19,790 bases of DNA. Origin: JAAFIP01 sp043728315. GTDB lineage: Bacteria > Pseudomonadota > Gammaproteobacteria > Burkholderiales > Burkholderiaceae_C. The notes beneath the pieces were generated by a model that was not told the origin of the DNA, ran no database searches, and saw nothing but the letters and a program-made list of their open reading frames with translations. The stretch is from positions 1 to 19,790 of the forward strand of contig JAYTMT010000018.1 of assembly GCA_043728315.1 (NCBI GenBank). Direction: 5' to 3'. A program made the translations under genes and the position numbers. Shown here piece by piece: positions 1 through 5,555 of this stretch. Numbering within the stretch: position 1 is the stretch's first letter; the number at the start of each line of letters is the position of its first letter.

Positions 1-69
1 GACCGATTTCGGTGTACCCACCGCATGAGGGCGCGTCGGGATAGCCAAAACGCTGCTCGGGCGCGCAAA
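1..69 (-). repeat. Palindromic element P, inverted copy, truncated by window edge
   Basis: This is the reverse complement of the P element seen at 3040-3130 and 4869-4959. The roughly 38-bp non-palindromic centre (GACCGATTTCGG through GGGCGCGTCG) is identical in all three copies. The following arm GGGATAGCCAAAACGCTGC and the flank GCGCGCAAAA also match the reversed left side of the 4869 copy. The other arm lies outside the window. Because the arms are inverted repeats, the orientation is read from the centre and flank. The function is unknown; it is intergenic and about 280 bp upstream of the first Bug gene. Confidence 0.85.
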
Positions 70-350
70 ATAACCGCTACATAGGTGCTAAGCGAACAGT
101 ATTGGCCGCAGAGTCCAAGCAGCACCACCGGCCTGATCCAGTACAAAAGTGTCCCAAAAAATTCGCCAGAAAAACGGCACATAACCCAACCACAGCAATT
201 CACACAGCGCCTCCCCGCCCCCTACGTGTTTCCCGCTACACCCAAACGCGGTTTTACACCTACCATGCAAGCCATCAGGTAAAACCCTGAGTGCTTACCC
301 ACAACCCAAGCGTTGAATTACAGCAACCGACTTTTTCAGAGCCCACCACC
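70..350. other. Gene-free stretch upstream of the first Bug gene
   Basis: About 280 bp with no convincing gene. The short open frames here overlap each other on both strands, have no ribosome binding site and resemble no family I know. The stretch presumably holds the promoter of the downstream binding-protein gene, but I see no clear -35/-10 pair. It becomes C-rich and G-poor toward the gene. Confidence 0.5.
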
Positions 351-1367
351 ATGACCTTTTTAAACATGACCCATTTACCCAAGACACTGTTCAAAACCAG
401 CCTGCTAGCCACCGTGGCAGCGTTCAGCCTGACAGCTATGGCCGCAGATTTTCCTATCAAAGACAAACCCATCAGCATCATTGTGCCGTTTGCCGCTGGT
501 GGTCCAACTGACCGCGTGGCACGCGACTTGGCGGTGGCTTTGGGTAAATCCTTGGGCGCGAGCATTGTGGTGGAAAACGCCGCTGGCGGGCCCGGTGGCC
601 TGATTGGTGCCAACAAAGTGGCCAAGGCCAATCCTGATGGCCACTCGCTGCTGCTGCACCATATTTCGATGGGTGTCTTCCCCAGCTTGATTCGCAACCT
701 GCCATTCAAAGTGGAGACCGATTTTGAATACTTAGGCATGATCAATGAAGTGCCCATGACCTTGATTGGCAAAACAGCTATCCCAGCCAATAACTTCAAA
801 GAGCTGAGTGTGTGGATCAATGCCAACAAAGACAAGGTGAACATGGCCAATGCAGGCATTGCATCGGCTTCGCACCTGTGCGGCATGCTGTTTCAGTCGG
901 CCATTAAAGTGGACATGACCACCGTGCCCTACAAAGGCACGGGGCCTGCCATGACCGACTTGATTGGCGGACAAACCGACCTGATGTGCGACCAAACCAC
1001 CAATACCACCAGCCAAATCGAGGCCAAAAAGGTCAAGGTTTTCGGCATCACCACCGCCAAACGCCTGACCACGCCTGCGCTCAAAGATGTGCCCACTTTG
1101 GCCGAGAGCGGTCTCAAAGATTTCCAAGTGGGTATTTGGCACGGCCTGTACGCCCCCAAGGGCACGCCCTCTGATGTCACCAAAAAAATCAACGATGCCT
1201 TGCAAGTGGCGCTCAAAGATGCGGATTTTGTGAAAAAGCAAGAAGGCTTGGGCGCAGTCATCATCAGCGACAGCCGCACCGGCATGGCAGACCACAAAAA
1301 ATACGTGGTCAGCGAAATTGCCAAGTGGAGCCCCATCATCAAGGCCGCTGGCGTGTACGCCGATTAA
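351..1367 (+). CDS. Bug/TctC-type tripartite tricarboxylate transporter substrate-binding protein (first copy)
   Basis: Periplasmic solute-binding protein of the Bug family, which captures small carboxylates for TTT (TctABC) transporters or acts in signalling. The N-terminus has a signal peptide: basic LPKTLFKTS, a hydrophobic LLATVAAFSLTAM stretch and an AMA cleavage site before ADFPIKDKP. The mature protein begins with the family motif ISIIVPFAAGGPTDRVARDLA and later has YKGTGPAMTDLIGGQTDLM and VPTLAESG, all typical of Bug proteins. The length is normal (about 330 residues). The frame is open back to a GTG at 291, but ATG 351 or ATG 366 gives a better signal peptide; 351 is chosen and the ribosome binding site is weak for either. 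No TctA or TctB gene is adjacent, as is common for orphan Bug genes in Burkholderiales. The ligand cannot be told from sequence. A terminator-like hairpin follows. Confidence 0.93.
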   Translation: MTFLNMTHLPKTLFKTSLLATVAAFSLTAMAADFPIKDKPISIIVPFAAGGPTDRVARDLAVALGKSLGASIVVENAAGGPGGLIGANKVAKANPDGHSLLLHHISMGVFPSLIRNLPFKVETDFEYLGMINEVPMTLIGKTAIPANNFKELSVWINANKDKVNMANAGIASASHLCGMLFQSAIKVDMTTVPYKGTGPAMTDLIGGQTDLMCDQTTNTTSQIEAKKVKVFGITTAKRLTTPALKDVPTLAESGLKDFQVGIWHGLYAPKGTPSDVTKKINDALQVALKDADFVKKQEGLGAVIISDSRTGMADHKKYVVSEIAKWSPIIKAAGVYAD

Positions 1368-1386
1368 GCTTGCCGCACTCTCGCAC

Positions 1387-1420
1387 AAGCCGCTCAACAC
1401 TTGCCTGCTGAGCGGCTTTT
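1387..1420 (+). terminator. Rho-independent terminator-like hairpin after the first Bug gene
   Basis: A perfect 10-bp inverted repeat AAGCCGCTCA / TGAGCGGCTT encloses a 12-nt loop and runs directly into a short T tract (TTTT). It lies 19 bp after the TAA of the first Bug gene and before the next gene, so transcription of the first gene probably ends here. Confidence 0.7.
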
Positions 1421-1435
1421 CACGCACTTTGGATC

Positions 1436-1810
1436 ATGCGCACACCCGCTCTGCGCATCGTTGACTCCATCACCGAGCTACAAGCAGCCGATGCGGGCTG
1501 CTTGGCCGTCAGTGGCTCACACGGGGGCTTGAGCTCGGCGCGCTATGCGCTGGCGGCGCGGCCGCTGCTTACAGTGTTCAACGATGCGGGGGTGGGCAAA
1601 GACGCGGCGGGCATTGCGGCGCTGGATTTTTTGCAGGGCCATGGGCTGGCGGCTTGCACGGTGGCGCACAGCAGCGCCTGCATTGGGCAAGCGCAGAGCA
1701 CCTTGCACAGCGGTGTGGTGAACCATGCCAACGCGCTGGCCGCTGCACTTGGCGTGCATGCTGGCATGGCTGTGCAGGCATGCGTGAGCGCCGTTTTAAG
1801 TGGCAAATAG
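1436..1810 (+). CDS. Small conserved-looking protein of unknown function (124 aa)
   Basis: A 124-residue protein lying between two Bug genes, in the same direction. It has a coherent pattern: VSGSHGGLSSARYALAARP, then TVFNDAGVGKDAAGIAALDFLQ, then AACTVAHSSACIGQAQ and a C-terminal ALGVHAGMAVQACV. The Gly/Ser/His-rich SGSHGG and FNDAGVGKD segments look like conserved loops of a small alpha/beta enzyme or binding domain. No signal peptide or membrane segment is present, so it is probably cytosolic. My recollection is that similar proteins occur beside Bug genes in Burkholderiales, but I cannot name a domain or reaction. ATG 1436 has only a weak GGA upstream. The coding case rests on this internal pattern and on the frame filling the gap between the neighbours. 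Confidence 0.72.
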   Translation: MRTPALRIVDSITELQAADAGCLAVSGSHGGLSSARYALAARPLLTVFNDAGVGKDAAGIAALDFLQGHGLAACTVAHSSACIGQAQSTLHSGVVNHANALAAALGVHAGMAVQACVSAVLSGK

Positions 1811-1922
1811 CCGCCAGTTCAACGGCCGTACTTCCCGCAGCATGGCCAGTGTCTTGGGCGCTATGATGCAGCGTAAACTATGCACTGCGCGCGCCTGAGC
1901 GCCCCCTTAACCGAGACACACC

Positions 1923-2972
1923 ATGACAACACTATTATTTCGTATATTGCAGAAAAAATTAACCAATGTCATCACCATATGGTCATATGTTGCTCTTATT
2001 TTAATAGTATTTGCCAATCCACTGTTGGTTAACCAAGCCTTTGCCCAAAGCGCTTGGCCAGCCAAGCCGGTGCGCATTGTGGTGCCTTTTGCACCGGGGG
2101 GCACCACGGATATTTTGGCGCGCGCCATGGCCACGGAGTTGACCAAATCCTTTGGGCAAAGCTTTATTGTGGAAAACCGCGCGGGCGCAGGCGGCAATGT
2201 GGGGGCGGACGCGGTGGCCAAATCTGCGCCCGATGGCTACACGATTTTGATGGGCACTGTTGGCACGCACGGCATCAACAAGGCGCTTTATGCCGCCATG
2301 CCGTTTGACCCAGTGAAAGATTTCGCACCCATTACGCTTGTAGCGGGTGTGCCCAACATCATGGTGGTGAATGCCGAGAAAGCAGCGCGACTGAAAATCA
2401 ACACTGTGCAAGATTTCATCAAATACAGCAAGGCCAACCCCGGCAAGCTCAACATGGCATCCAGCGGCAATGGCACCTCGATTCACCTAGCGGGCGAGCT
2501 GTTTAAGAGCATGAGCGGCACGTACATGGTGCACTTTCCTTACCGAGGTTCCAGCCCCGCTATGCTGGATATGGTGGGCGGCAGCATGGACGTGATGTTT
2601 GACAACCTGCCCAGCGCCTTGCCGCAAATCAAGGCGGGCAAACTCAAAGCCTTGGCCGTGACCAGCGCCCAGCGTTCAGCAGCCGTGCCCGATGTGCCCA
2701 CGGTGGAGGAGGCGGGCGGCGCAGCGCTCAAAGGCTACGAGGCCAGTTCATGGTTTGGCCTGCTCGCGCCCGCAGGCACGCCGCCCGATATTGTGAACAA
2801 AATCCAGCAAGAAATAGCCAAGGCCATGGCGCGGCCTGAAGTGAAAGACAAAATGCTGGCCCAAGGCGCAATACCGAGTGGCAACACGCCCGCTGAGTTT
2901 GCCAAGCATATTGATGCAGAGATTAAGAAATGGGCCGGTGTGGTCAAAGCCTCGGGGGCTAAGGTCGATTAA
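1923..2972 (+). CDS. Bug/TctC-type substrate-binding protein (second copy) with repeat-derived signal peptide
   Basis: A second periplasmic Bug-family binding protein of 349 residues. The mature part starts near QSAWPAKPVRIVVPFAPGG and shows the standard family blocks: PGGTTDILARAMA, VENRAGAGGNVGADAVA, SAPDGYTILMGT, FPYRGSSPAMLDMVGG and VPTVEEAGG. It is clearly distinct from the first Bug protein, so the pair is not a recent duplication. The oddity is the N-terminus. Roughly codons 8-31, read as QKKLTNVITIWSYVALILIVFA, coincide with a reverse-oriented copy of dispersed repeat R (about 1943-2015). This stretch is AT-rich, unlike the rest of the gene, and supplies both the basic n-region and the hydrophobic core. 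A cleavage site AFA before QSAW follows. The start is ATG 1923; no later in-frame ATG would keep a signal peptide. No transporter membrane genes are adjacent; the ligand is unknown. Confidence 0.94.
   Translation: MTTLLFRILQKKLTNVITIWSYVALILIVFANPLLVNQAFAQSAWPAKPVRIVVPFAPGGTTDILARAMATELTKSFGQSFIVENRAGAGGNVGADAVAKSAPDGYTILMGTVGTHGINKALYAAMPFDPVKDFAPITLVAGVPNIMVVNAEKAARLKINTVQDFIKYSKANPGKLNMASSGNGTSIHLAGELFKSMSGTYMVHFPYRGSSPAMLDMVGGSMDVMFDNLPSALPQIKAGKLKALAVTSAQRSAAVPDVPTVEEAGGAALKGYEASSWFGLLAPAGTPPDIVNKIQQEIAKAMARPEVKDKMLAQGAIPSGNTPAEFAKHIDAEIKKWAGVVKASGAKVD
1943..2015 (-). repeat. Dispersed repeat R, copy inside the second Bug gene (signal peptide)
   Basis: The reverse complement reads AAATACTATTAAAATAAG, then AGCAACATATGACCATATG, then GTGATGACATTGG. 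This aligns base by base with the R copies at 3185 and 5011 (ATACTATATAAA, TATGACCATATG, CTGACATTG). The similarity seems to continue with a T-rich tail back to about 1943. It is the most diverged copy in the core (GGTGAT in place of ACGCT) but is recognisable throughout. The whole copy is translated in frame. Confidence 0.82.
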
Positions 2973-3002
2973 GGCTGTCCTGCTGCTTGTTTGTACGCAT
3001 CG

Positions 3003-3032
3003 GGTGTTTTTCGTTGGGGTATTTTTCGTTGG
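3003..3032 (+). repeat. 15-bp tandem duplication
   Basis: Two adjacent copies of GGT(G/A)TTTTTCGTTGG differ at one base. They sit immediately before palindrome P of block A. This may be slippage or a scar near the element boundary. Confidence 0.8.
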
Positions 3033-3039
3033 GTAGTGC

Positions 3040-3130
3040 GCCCGATCAGCGTATTGGCCATCCCGACGCGCCCTCATGCGGTGGGTACACCGAAATCGGT
3101 CGATCGGGATAGCCAATACGCTGATCGGGC
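3040..3130 (+). repeat. Palindromic element P, copy A
   Basis: A 27-bp left arm (GCCCGATCAGCGTATTGG, then CCATCCCGA) pairs with a right arm (TCGGGATAG, then CCAATACGCTGATCGGGC) with one mismatch. The arms enclose a 37-bp centre that includes CGCGCCCTCATGCGG and GGGTACACCGAAATCGG. The centre is identical in all three P copies of the window, while the arms vary. It lies 67 bp after the second Bug gene, and could act as a terminator or as a REP/MITE-like element. No transposase is present. Confidence 0.88.
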
Positions 3131-3184
3131 TATGCTCTCTTTGAGGTTTTTAATACCGTAGGCACGTGACGCTTAGAGCGCTGC

Positions 3185-3250
3185 ATACTATATAAAACGT
3201 AGCGAACTATGACCATATGACGCTGACATTGCCATTATTTTTCTTGAAAA
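3185..3250 (+). repeat. Dispersed repeat R, copy A
   Basis: It begins ATACTATATAAAACGTAG, contains the core GACCATATGACGCTGACAT and ends with a T-rich tail (CCATTATTTTTCTTGAAAAG). It is shared with 5011-5079 and, singly, with copies in or beside three genes elsewhere in the window. It is intergenic here, between modules P and H of block A. Confidence 0.9.
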
Positions 3251-3380
3251 GTACAAGTCTGAGCATGAAACGGCGCTCAGCAAGTTGCAGGCGATCAGGA
3301 TTCGCAGTTTCACGCCACCGCCAACCGCTTTTGACCCCAAACAGAGCAGTTTGCACCCGTTCTCAACCAAAAACCTCCCC

Positions 3381-3585
3381 CTGCGGCTTAGCGAGTACTG
3401 TGCCAATGCGCAAACAATCAGGGCGCTGGGCTGGTTTTTTTGAGCAAATGGAGGATCAGAAACGGGCTCTGTTTGAGGGCGCAGCCCGAGTTAGGCCGTT
3501 TCCCTCCATTTGCTCAAAAAAATAAGCTTCCCCGAAGGGGCCAGCGATCCGTTTGCGCATGGGCACAGCACTCGCTTGGCCGCAG
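3381..3585. repeat. Long-hairpin element H, copy A (candidate structured RNA or ssDNA hairpin)
   Basis: Nested inverted repeats span about 205 bp. The outer arms are 3381-3429 and 3541-3585 (CTGCGGCTTAGCGAGTACTG against its near-complement ending GGCCGCAG). The middle arms are a perfect 20-bp pair, 3435-3454 and 3503-3522. The apical arms are AAACGG (3460-3465) with CCGTTT (3496-3501), and the tip is GGGC-GCA-GCCC (3477-3487). A small CCCC-GAA-GGGG hairpin (3530-3540) sits between the middle and outer right arms. Copy B at 5168-5372 has the same architecture with compensatory differences, so the fold itself seems to be maintained. No protein frame is conserved between the copies. The T and A tracts flanking the middle stem also make it terminator-like on both strands. 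It could equally be a REP-like family or an unrecognised ncRNA. Confidence 0.85.
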
Positions 3586-3644
3586 CGTGACCAACCTAGG
3601 CAAGTAGCTTAAAGCGGACCCGCAGCGTGACCAAGCTGGGCAAG
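3581..3644 (+). repeat. Duplicated 24-bp segment (two copies, 16-bp gap)
   Basis: CGCAGCGTGACCAACCTAGG plus CAAG at 3581-3604 recurs at 3621-3644 with two differences. A related version follows hairpin H copy B (about 5368-5392, GCAGTGACCAAGCAAGGCAAG-like). The segment therefore marks the right boundary of the composite block and has been duplicated in block A. Confidence 0.75.
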
Positions 3645-3651
3645 CGCAGTC

Positions 3652-3975
3652 CTACACCCCCCAAACCACCGGCACCGCCTCTTTGGCGCTGCGCTGCATC
3701 ATCTCCACCAGCGGCCAAGCGCGTTTGCGCAAATTAATGGCTTCAAATGTGGGCGGCACTTCGCCTTTGCTTTTGGCCTGTGCGACTGCTTCTTGCTGCT
3801 GGGCTTCTTCTTGGGCAATCGCGTCTTGCACGGCTTTGATTGCGCCTTGCATTTGCTCAGGCGTGATGATGCCCTGCGCGCCCGCGTCTTTGCCCAGTAT
3901 GCCCAGCACACGCTGGCCTGTGGCAGCGAGCATGATGACATCGCCAGCGGCTTTGGATTTGAATTTGTAGAGCAT
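3652..3975 (-). CDS. DUF1840 domain-containing protein
   Basis: A 107-residue protein beginning MLYKFKSKAAGDVIMLAATGQRVL, the hallmark start of DUF1840, a small betaproteobacterial family of unknown function. The middle has IITPEQMQGAIKAVQDAI followed by a Gln/Glu/Ala-rich stretch (EEAQQQEAVAQAKSK), then INLRKRAWPLVEMMQRSAKEAVPVVWGV; the RAWPL..M...A.....V.WG tail is typical. No signal peptide is present, so it is probably cytosolic. ATG at 3975 is chosen because the family starts with MLYKF; a GTG two codons earlier is also open. It lies directly downstream of the 228-residue gene (stop at 3978), with 2 bp between stop and start, implying a two-gene operon with translational coupling. The pair sits between two composite repeat blocks. 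Confidence 0.9.
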   Translation of the reverse strand: MLYKFKSKAAGDVIMLAATGQRVLGILGKDAGAQGIITPEQMQGAIKAVQDAIAQEEAQQQEAVAQAKSKGEVPPTFEAINLRKRAWPLVEMMQRSAKEAVPVVWGV

Positions 3976-3977
3976 GG

Positions 3978-4664
3978 TCACTTCATCTTAGCAGGCTCTT
4001 GCGCCCCTAGTGCGGCAGGGTCATAAGGCTGGGTAGCGGCAAAACCGTTGAAGTGCGAGGGCGGATTGGTGGCGTCAAAAATGCTGTCGCGCTTGGAAAG
4101 CGCCTGCGTGCTGTCAAAGCCGTCAAGCACCGCTTGGCCTGATGCCTGCGCGGCGTCGCTGGGTGCAGCCATTTGGTTGCTGAGCACGCGTATGCGATCA
4201 CGCACGCGCGCGCGGTTGTCCAGCGCGGCGGCGCTCCAGGCGCTGGGCGGCGGCATTTCGTCAAACGGGCAACCTGCATCTGCTGCCACGCGCCACAGCA
4301 CGGCGCGCATGGCGCGGGCCACGGCTGGGTTTTCTTGGCGCACGATTTTCACAACCACCGCCGAGAGCGCGCCGCTGTGCATCCACAGGTATTCGTCCCA
4401 TTGGTTCATGCAAATTTGCAGCTGGAAAAACGCGCTTTCTTCCCCCGTGATGGTGAGCACCTCCACGGCCAACCAGCGCGCAGGTATGCCGTAATCTAAC
4501 GCGGCCTGTACTGCGGTGCTGTGGATAAGCTGGCGTGCGGCAACCAGGTCATTGCCAGCGATGGCCAAGGCCACAGGCCGGTCATCCCCCTCATGAAAGC
4601 CCGTACTGGGGGAGGTAAGGTCAGATTTGGCAGTGCCAGCAAATATTTTTTTTATCCAATTCAT
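3978..4664 (-). CDS. Hypothetical protein (228 aa), upstream partner of DUF1840 gene
   Basis: A 228-residue protein with no domain I recognise. The N-terminus MNWIKKIFAGTAKSD is basic and amphipathic but lacks a long hydrophobic core, so export is unlikely. The central part looks alpha-helical (VALAIAGNDLVAARQLIHST, IPARWLAVEVLTITGEESAF, ICMNQWDEYLWMHSGALS, VVKIVRQENPAVARAMRAVL) with several Trp residues. The C-terminal third is Ala/Asp/Gln-rich and probably disordered (AAPSDAAQASGQAVLDGFDS). It shares the strand and a 2-bp junction with the downstream DUF1840 gene. Start ATG 4664 has no good Shine-Dalgarno sequence. Coding is supported by the long frame, the tight junction and an internally consistent composition. 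The function is unknown. Confidence 0.75.
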   Translation of the reverse strand: MNWIKKIFAGTAKSDLTSPSTGFHEGDDRPVALAIAGNDLVAARQLIHSTAVQAALDYGIPARWLAVEVLTITGEESAFFQLQICMNQWDEYLWMHSGALSAVVVKIVRQENPAVARAMRAVLWRVAADAGCPFDEMPPPSAWSAAALDNRARVRDRIRVLSNQMAAPSDAAQASGQAVLDGFDSTQALSKRDSIFDATNPPSHFNGFAATQPYDPAALGAQEPAKMK

Positions 4665-4831
4665 GGGGGCTTGCTTTTAAAAATGCTGTTGTCTCACTCG
4701 GATGGTGTTTGCGCGGATTGTAATCCTCGAAGTAATGCTTCGGTATTGTGCTTCGGTATGGGATGTGTGCTTTGGCTATCTCGCTGTTTTGCGCGCCTTC
4801 GCTGCTTTACGGGTATTGCTCTGTTTGATGC

Positions 4832-4959
4832 GCCCGATCAGCGTTTTGGCTATCTCTGCGTTTTGCGCGCCCGATCAGCGGTTTGGCGATCCCGACGCGC
4901 CCTCATGCGGTGGGTACACCGAAATCGGTCGGTCGGGATAGCCAAAACGCTGCTCGGGC
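4832..4959 (+). repeat. Palindromic element P, copy B, with an extra left half-arm
   Basis: The full element is 4869-4959. The left arm GCCCGATCAGCGGTTTGG and the right arm CCAAAACGCTGCTCGGGC pair with three mismatches over 27 bp around the invariant centre. A second left arm, GCCCGATCAGCGTTTTGG at 4832-4849, precedes it and is followed by a TTTTGCGC spacer. A more decayed version, TTTGGCTATCTCGCTG with TTTTGCGCGCC, lies at 4771-4797. The half-arm array suggests repeated partial duplication at this end. Confidence 0.85.
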
Positions 4960-5010
4960 TATGCTCGCTGTGAGGCTTTAATACCGGAGGCACGTCACAC
5001 GTTGTTTGCT

Positions 5011-5079
5011 AAATACTATATAAATAGTAGCGCAGTATGACCATATGACGCTGACATTGTCACTATTTTTCATGGAAAG
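5011..5079 (+). repeat. Dispersed repeat R, copy B
   Basis: AAATACTATATAAATAGTAG, then the core GACCATATGACGCTGACAT, then the tail CACTATTTTTCATGGAAAG. It aligns closely with copy A at 3185-3250. Read on the minus strand in one frame it encodes DNVSVIWSYCATIYIVF, the same hydrophobic peptide type that forms the signal peptide core of the second Bug protein. Confidence 0.9.
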
Positions 5080-5167
5080 TGCAAATCTAAGCGTAGAACA
5101 GCGCGCCAGCATGCTGTGTACCCAGAAGCTGAGCAGTTTTTCAACCGTTCCCAGCAACCATCTCGCC

Positions 5168-5372
5168 CTGCGGCTAAGCGAGCGCTGTGCCAATGCGCAA
5201 ACAATCAGGGCGCTGGGCTTGTTTTTTTGTGCAAATGGGGGATCAGTGTGTTCATCTGTTTGAGCCCGCAGGGCGAGTTATGAACACTCCCCCCATTTGC
5301 TCAAAAAAATAAGCTCCCCCGAAGGGGCCAGCGATCCGTTTGCGCGTTGGCACAGCGCTCGCTTGGCCGCAG
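5168..5372. repeat. Long-hairpin element H, copy B
   Basis: Same architecture as copy A. The outer arms are 5168-5216 and 5328-5372 (GCGAGCGCTGTGCC is perfectly complementary to GGCACAGCGCTCGC). The middle arms are 5222-5241 and the facing CCCCCATTTGCTCAAAAAAA. The apical arms are GTGTTCAT (5248-5255) with ATGAACAC (5280-5287), and the tip is GCCC-GCA-GGGC (5264-5274). Relative to copy A, paired bases change together at T3396-A3570 to C5183-G5357, at the A-T to G-C pair in the middle stem, across the apical stem, and at all four pairs of the tip. Confidence 0.85.
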
Positions 5373-5391
5373 CAGTGACCAAGCAAGGCAA

Positions 5392-5421
5392 GAACCCTTC
5401 GACAGGCTCAGGGCGAACGGG
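5392..5421. repeat. Dispersed repeat of the CCTTCGACAGGCTCAGGGCGAACGG type, copy 1
   Basis: It begins AACCCTTCGACAGGCTCAGG and continues GCGAACGGG. It matches a short intergenic repeat common in many proteobacterial genomes, recognisable because its reverse translation gives FGLSLSKG-like peptides. It abuts the end of composite block B. Confidence 0.85.
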
Positions 5422-5444
5422 TAAATAATGACCGAGCAGGGCAT

Positions 5445-5471
5445 GAACCCTTCGACAAGCTCAGACCGAAC
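5445..5471. repeat. Dispersed repeat of the CCTTCGACAAGCTCAG type, copy 2
   Basis: AACCCTTCGACAAGCTCAGA followed by CCGAAC, in the same orientation as copy 1. It is the FGLSLSKG type, and the minus strand reads LFGLSLSKG here. It lies 36 bp before the predicted -35 box of the monooxygenase/reductase gene. Confidence 0.85.
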
Positions 5472-5507
5472 AAAAAGTGCCTATGCGAACGGCATTGGAG
5501 CGCATGC

Positions 5508-5536
5508 TTGACAAATAAATTGTTTAGATTTAAAGT
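5508..5536 (+). promoter_or_regulatory. Sigma70-like promoter of the catabolic cluster
   Basis: TTGACA (5508-5513, consensus -35), a 17-bp spacer, then TAAAGT (5531-5536, four of six -10 bases). A Shine-Dalgarno AAGGA at 5543-5547 is 8 bases before ATG 5556, so the leader is short. The spacer and -10 are AT-rich and contain an imperfect inverted repeat (TTGTTTA facing TAAAGTAA) that could be an operator for the MarR protein encoded downstream; that part is speculative. Confidence 0.65.
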
Positions 5537-5555
5537 AAATTCAAGGACACTTTTT

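Larger units (their letters stand above)
2973..3651. other. Gene-free repeat-rich region, composite block A
   Basis: Roughly 680 bp without a credible gene. It holds in order a 15-bp tandem duplication (3003-3032), palindrome P (3040-3130), a short spacer with TTTTTAATACCGTAGGCACGTG, repeat R (3185-3250), a variable linker, long hairpin H (3381-3585) and a duplicated 24-bp segment (3581-3604 and 3621-3644). The stretch 3040-3604 is homologous, module by module and in the same orientation, to 4869-5390; block A has about 38 extra bases in the linker between R and H. Confidence 0.88.
4665..5507. other. Gene-free repeat-rich region, composite block B and FGLSLSKG-type repeats
   Basis: About 840 bp without a credible gene. 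It holds degenerate half-copies of the P arm (4771-4797 and 4832-4868), a full P (4869-4959), repeat R (5011-5079), hairpin H (5168-5372) and two CCTTCGACA-type repeats (5392-5471). The last of these ends about 36 bp before the -35 box of the catabolic cluster. A 150-residue plus-strand frame at 4521-4973 crosses these repeats and looks spurious. Confidence 0.85.

Noticed and set aside
1..69. Inversion of only the centre of element P relative to the other copies
   Set aside because: The flank GCGCGCAAAA also matches the reversed left side of copy B, so the whole element is simply inverted; the arms look alike because they are palindromic.
732..1427. Long minus-strand open frame opposite the first Bug gene
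   Set aside because: It is a shadow of a well-supported Bug gene in GC-rich sequence, with no domain similarity.
3188..3525. Open frames in composite block A (plus 3217-3525, minus 3188-3406)
   Set aside because: The corresponding frames in block B (5045-5263, 4978-5193) agree only locally. The 38-bp length difference shifts the frame, and the conserved feature is base pairing, not protein.
4521..4973. A 150-residue plus-strand open frame
   Set aside because: It runs antisense through the start of the 228-residue gene and then across decayed P arms and P itself. It has no ribosome binding site or recognisable domain.
3040..5390. Classical composite transposon or integron cassette array
   Set aside because: There is no transposase or integrase gene, no clear target-site duplication, and the P palindromes do not show attC-type end motifs.
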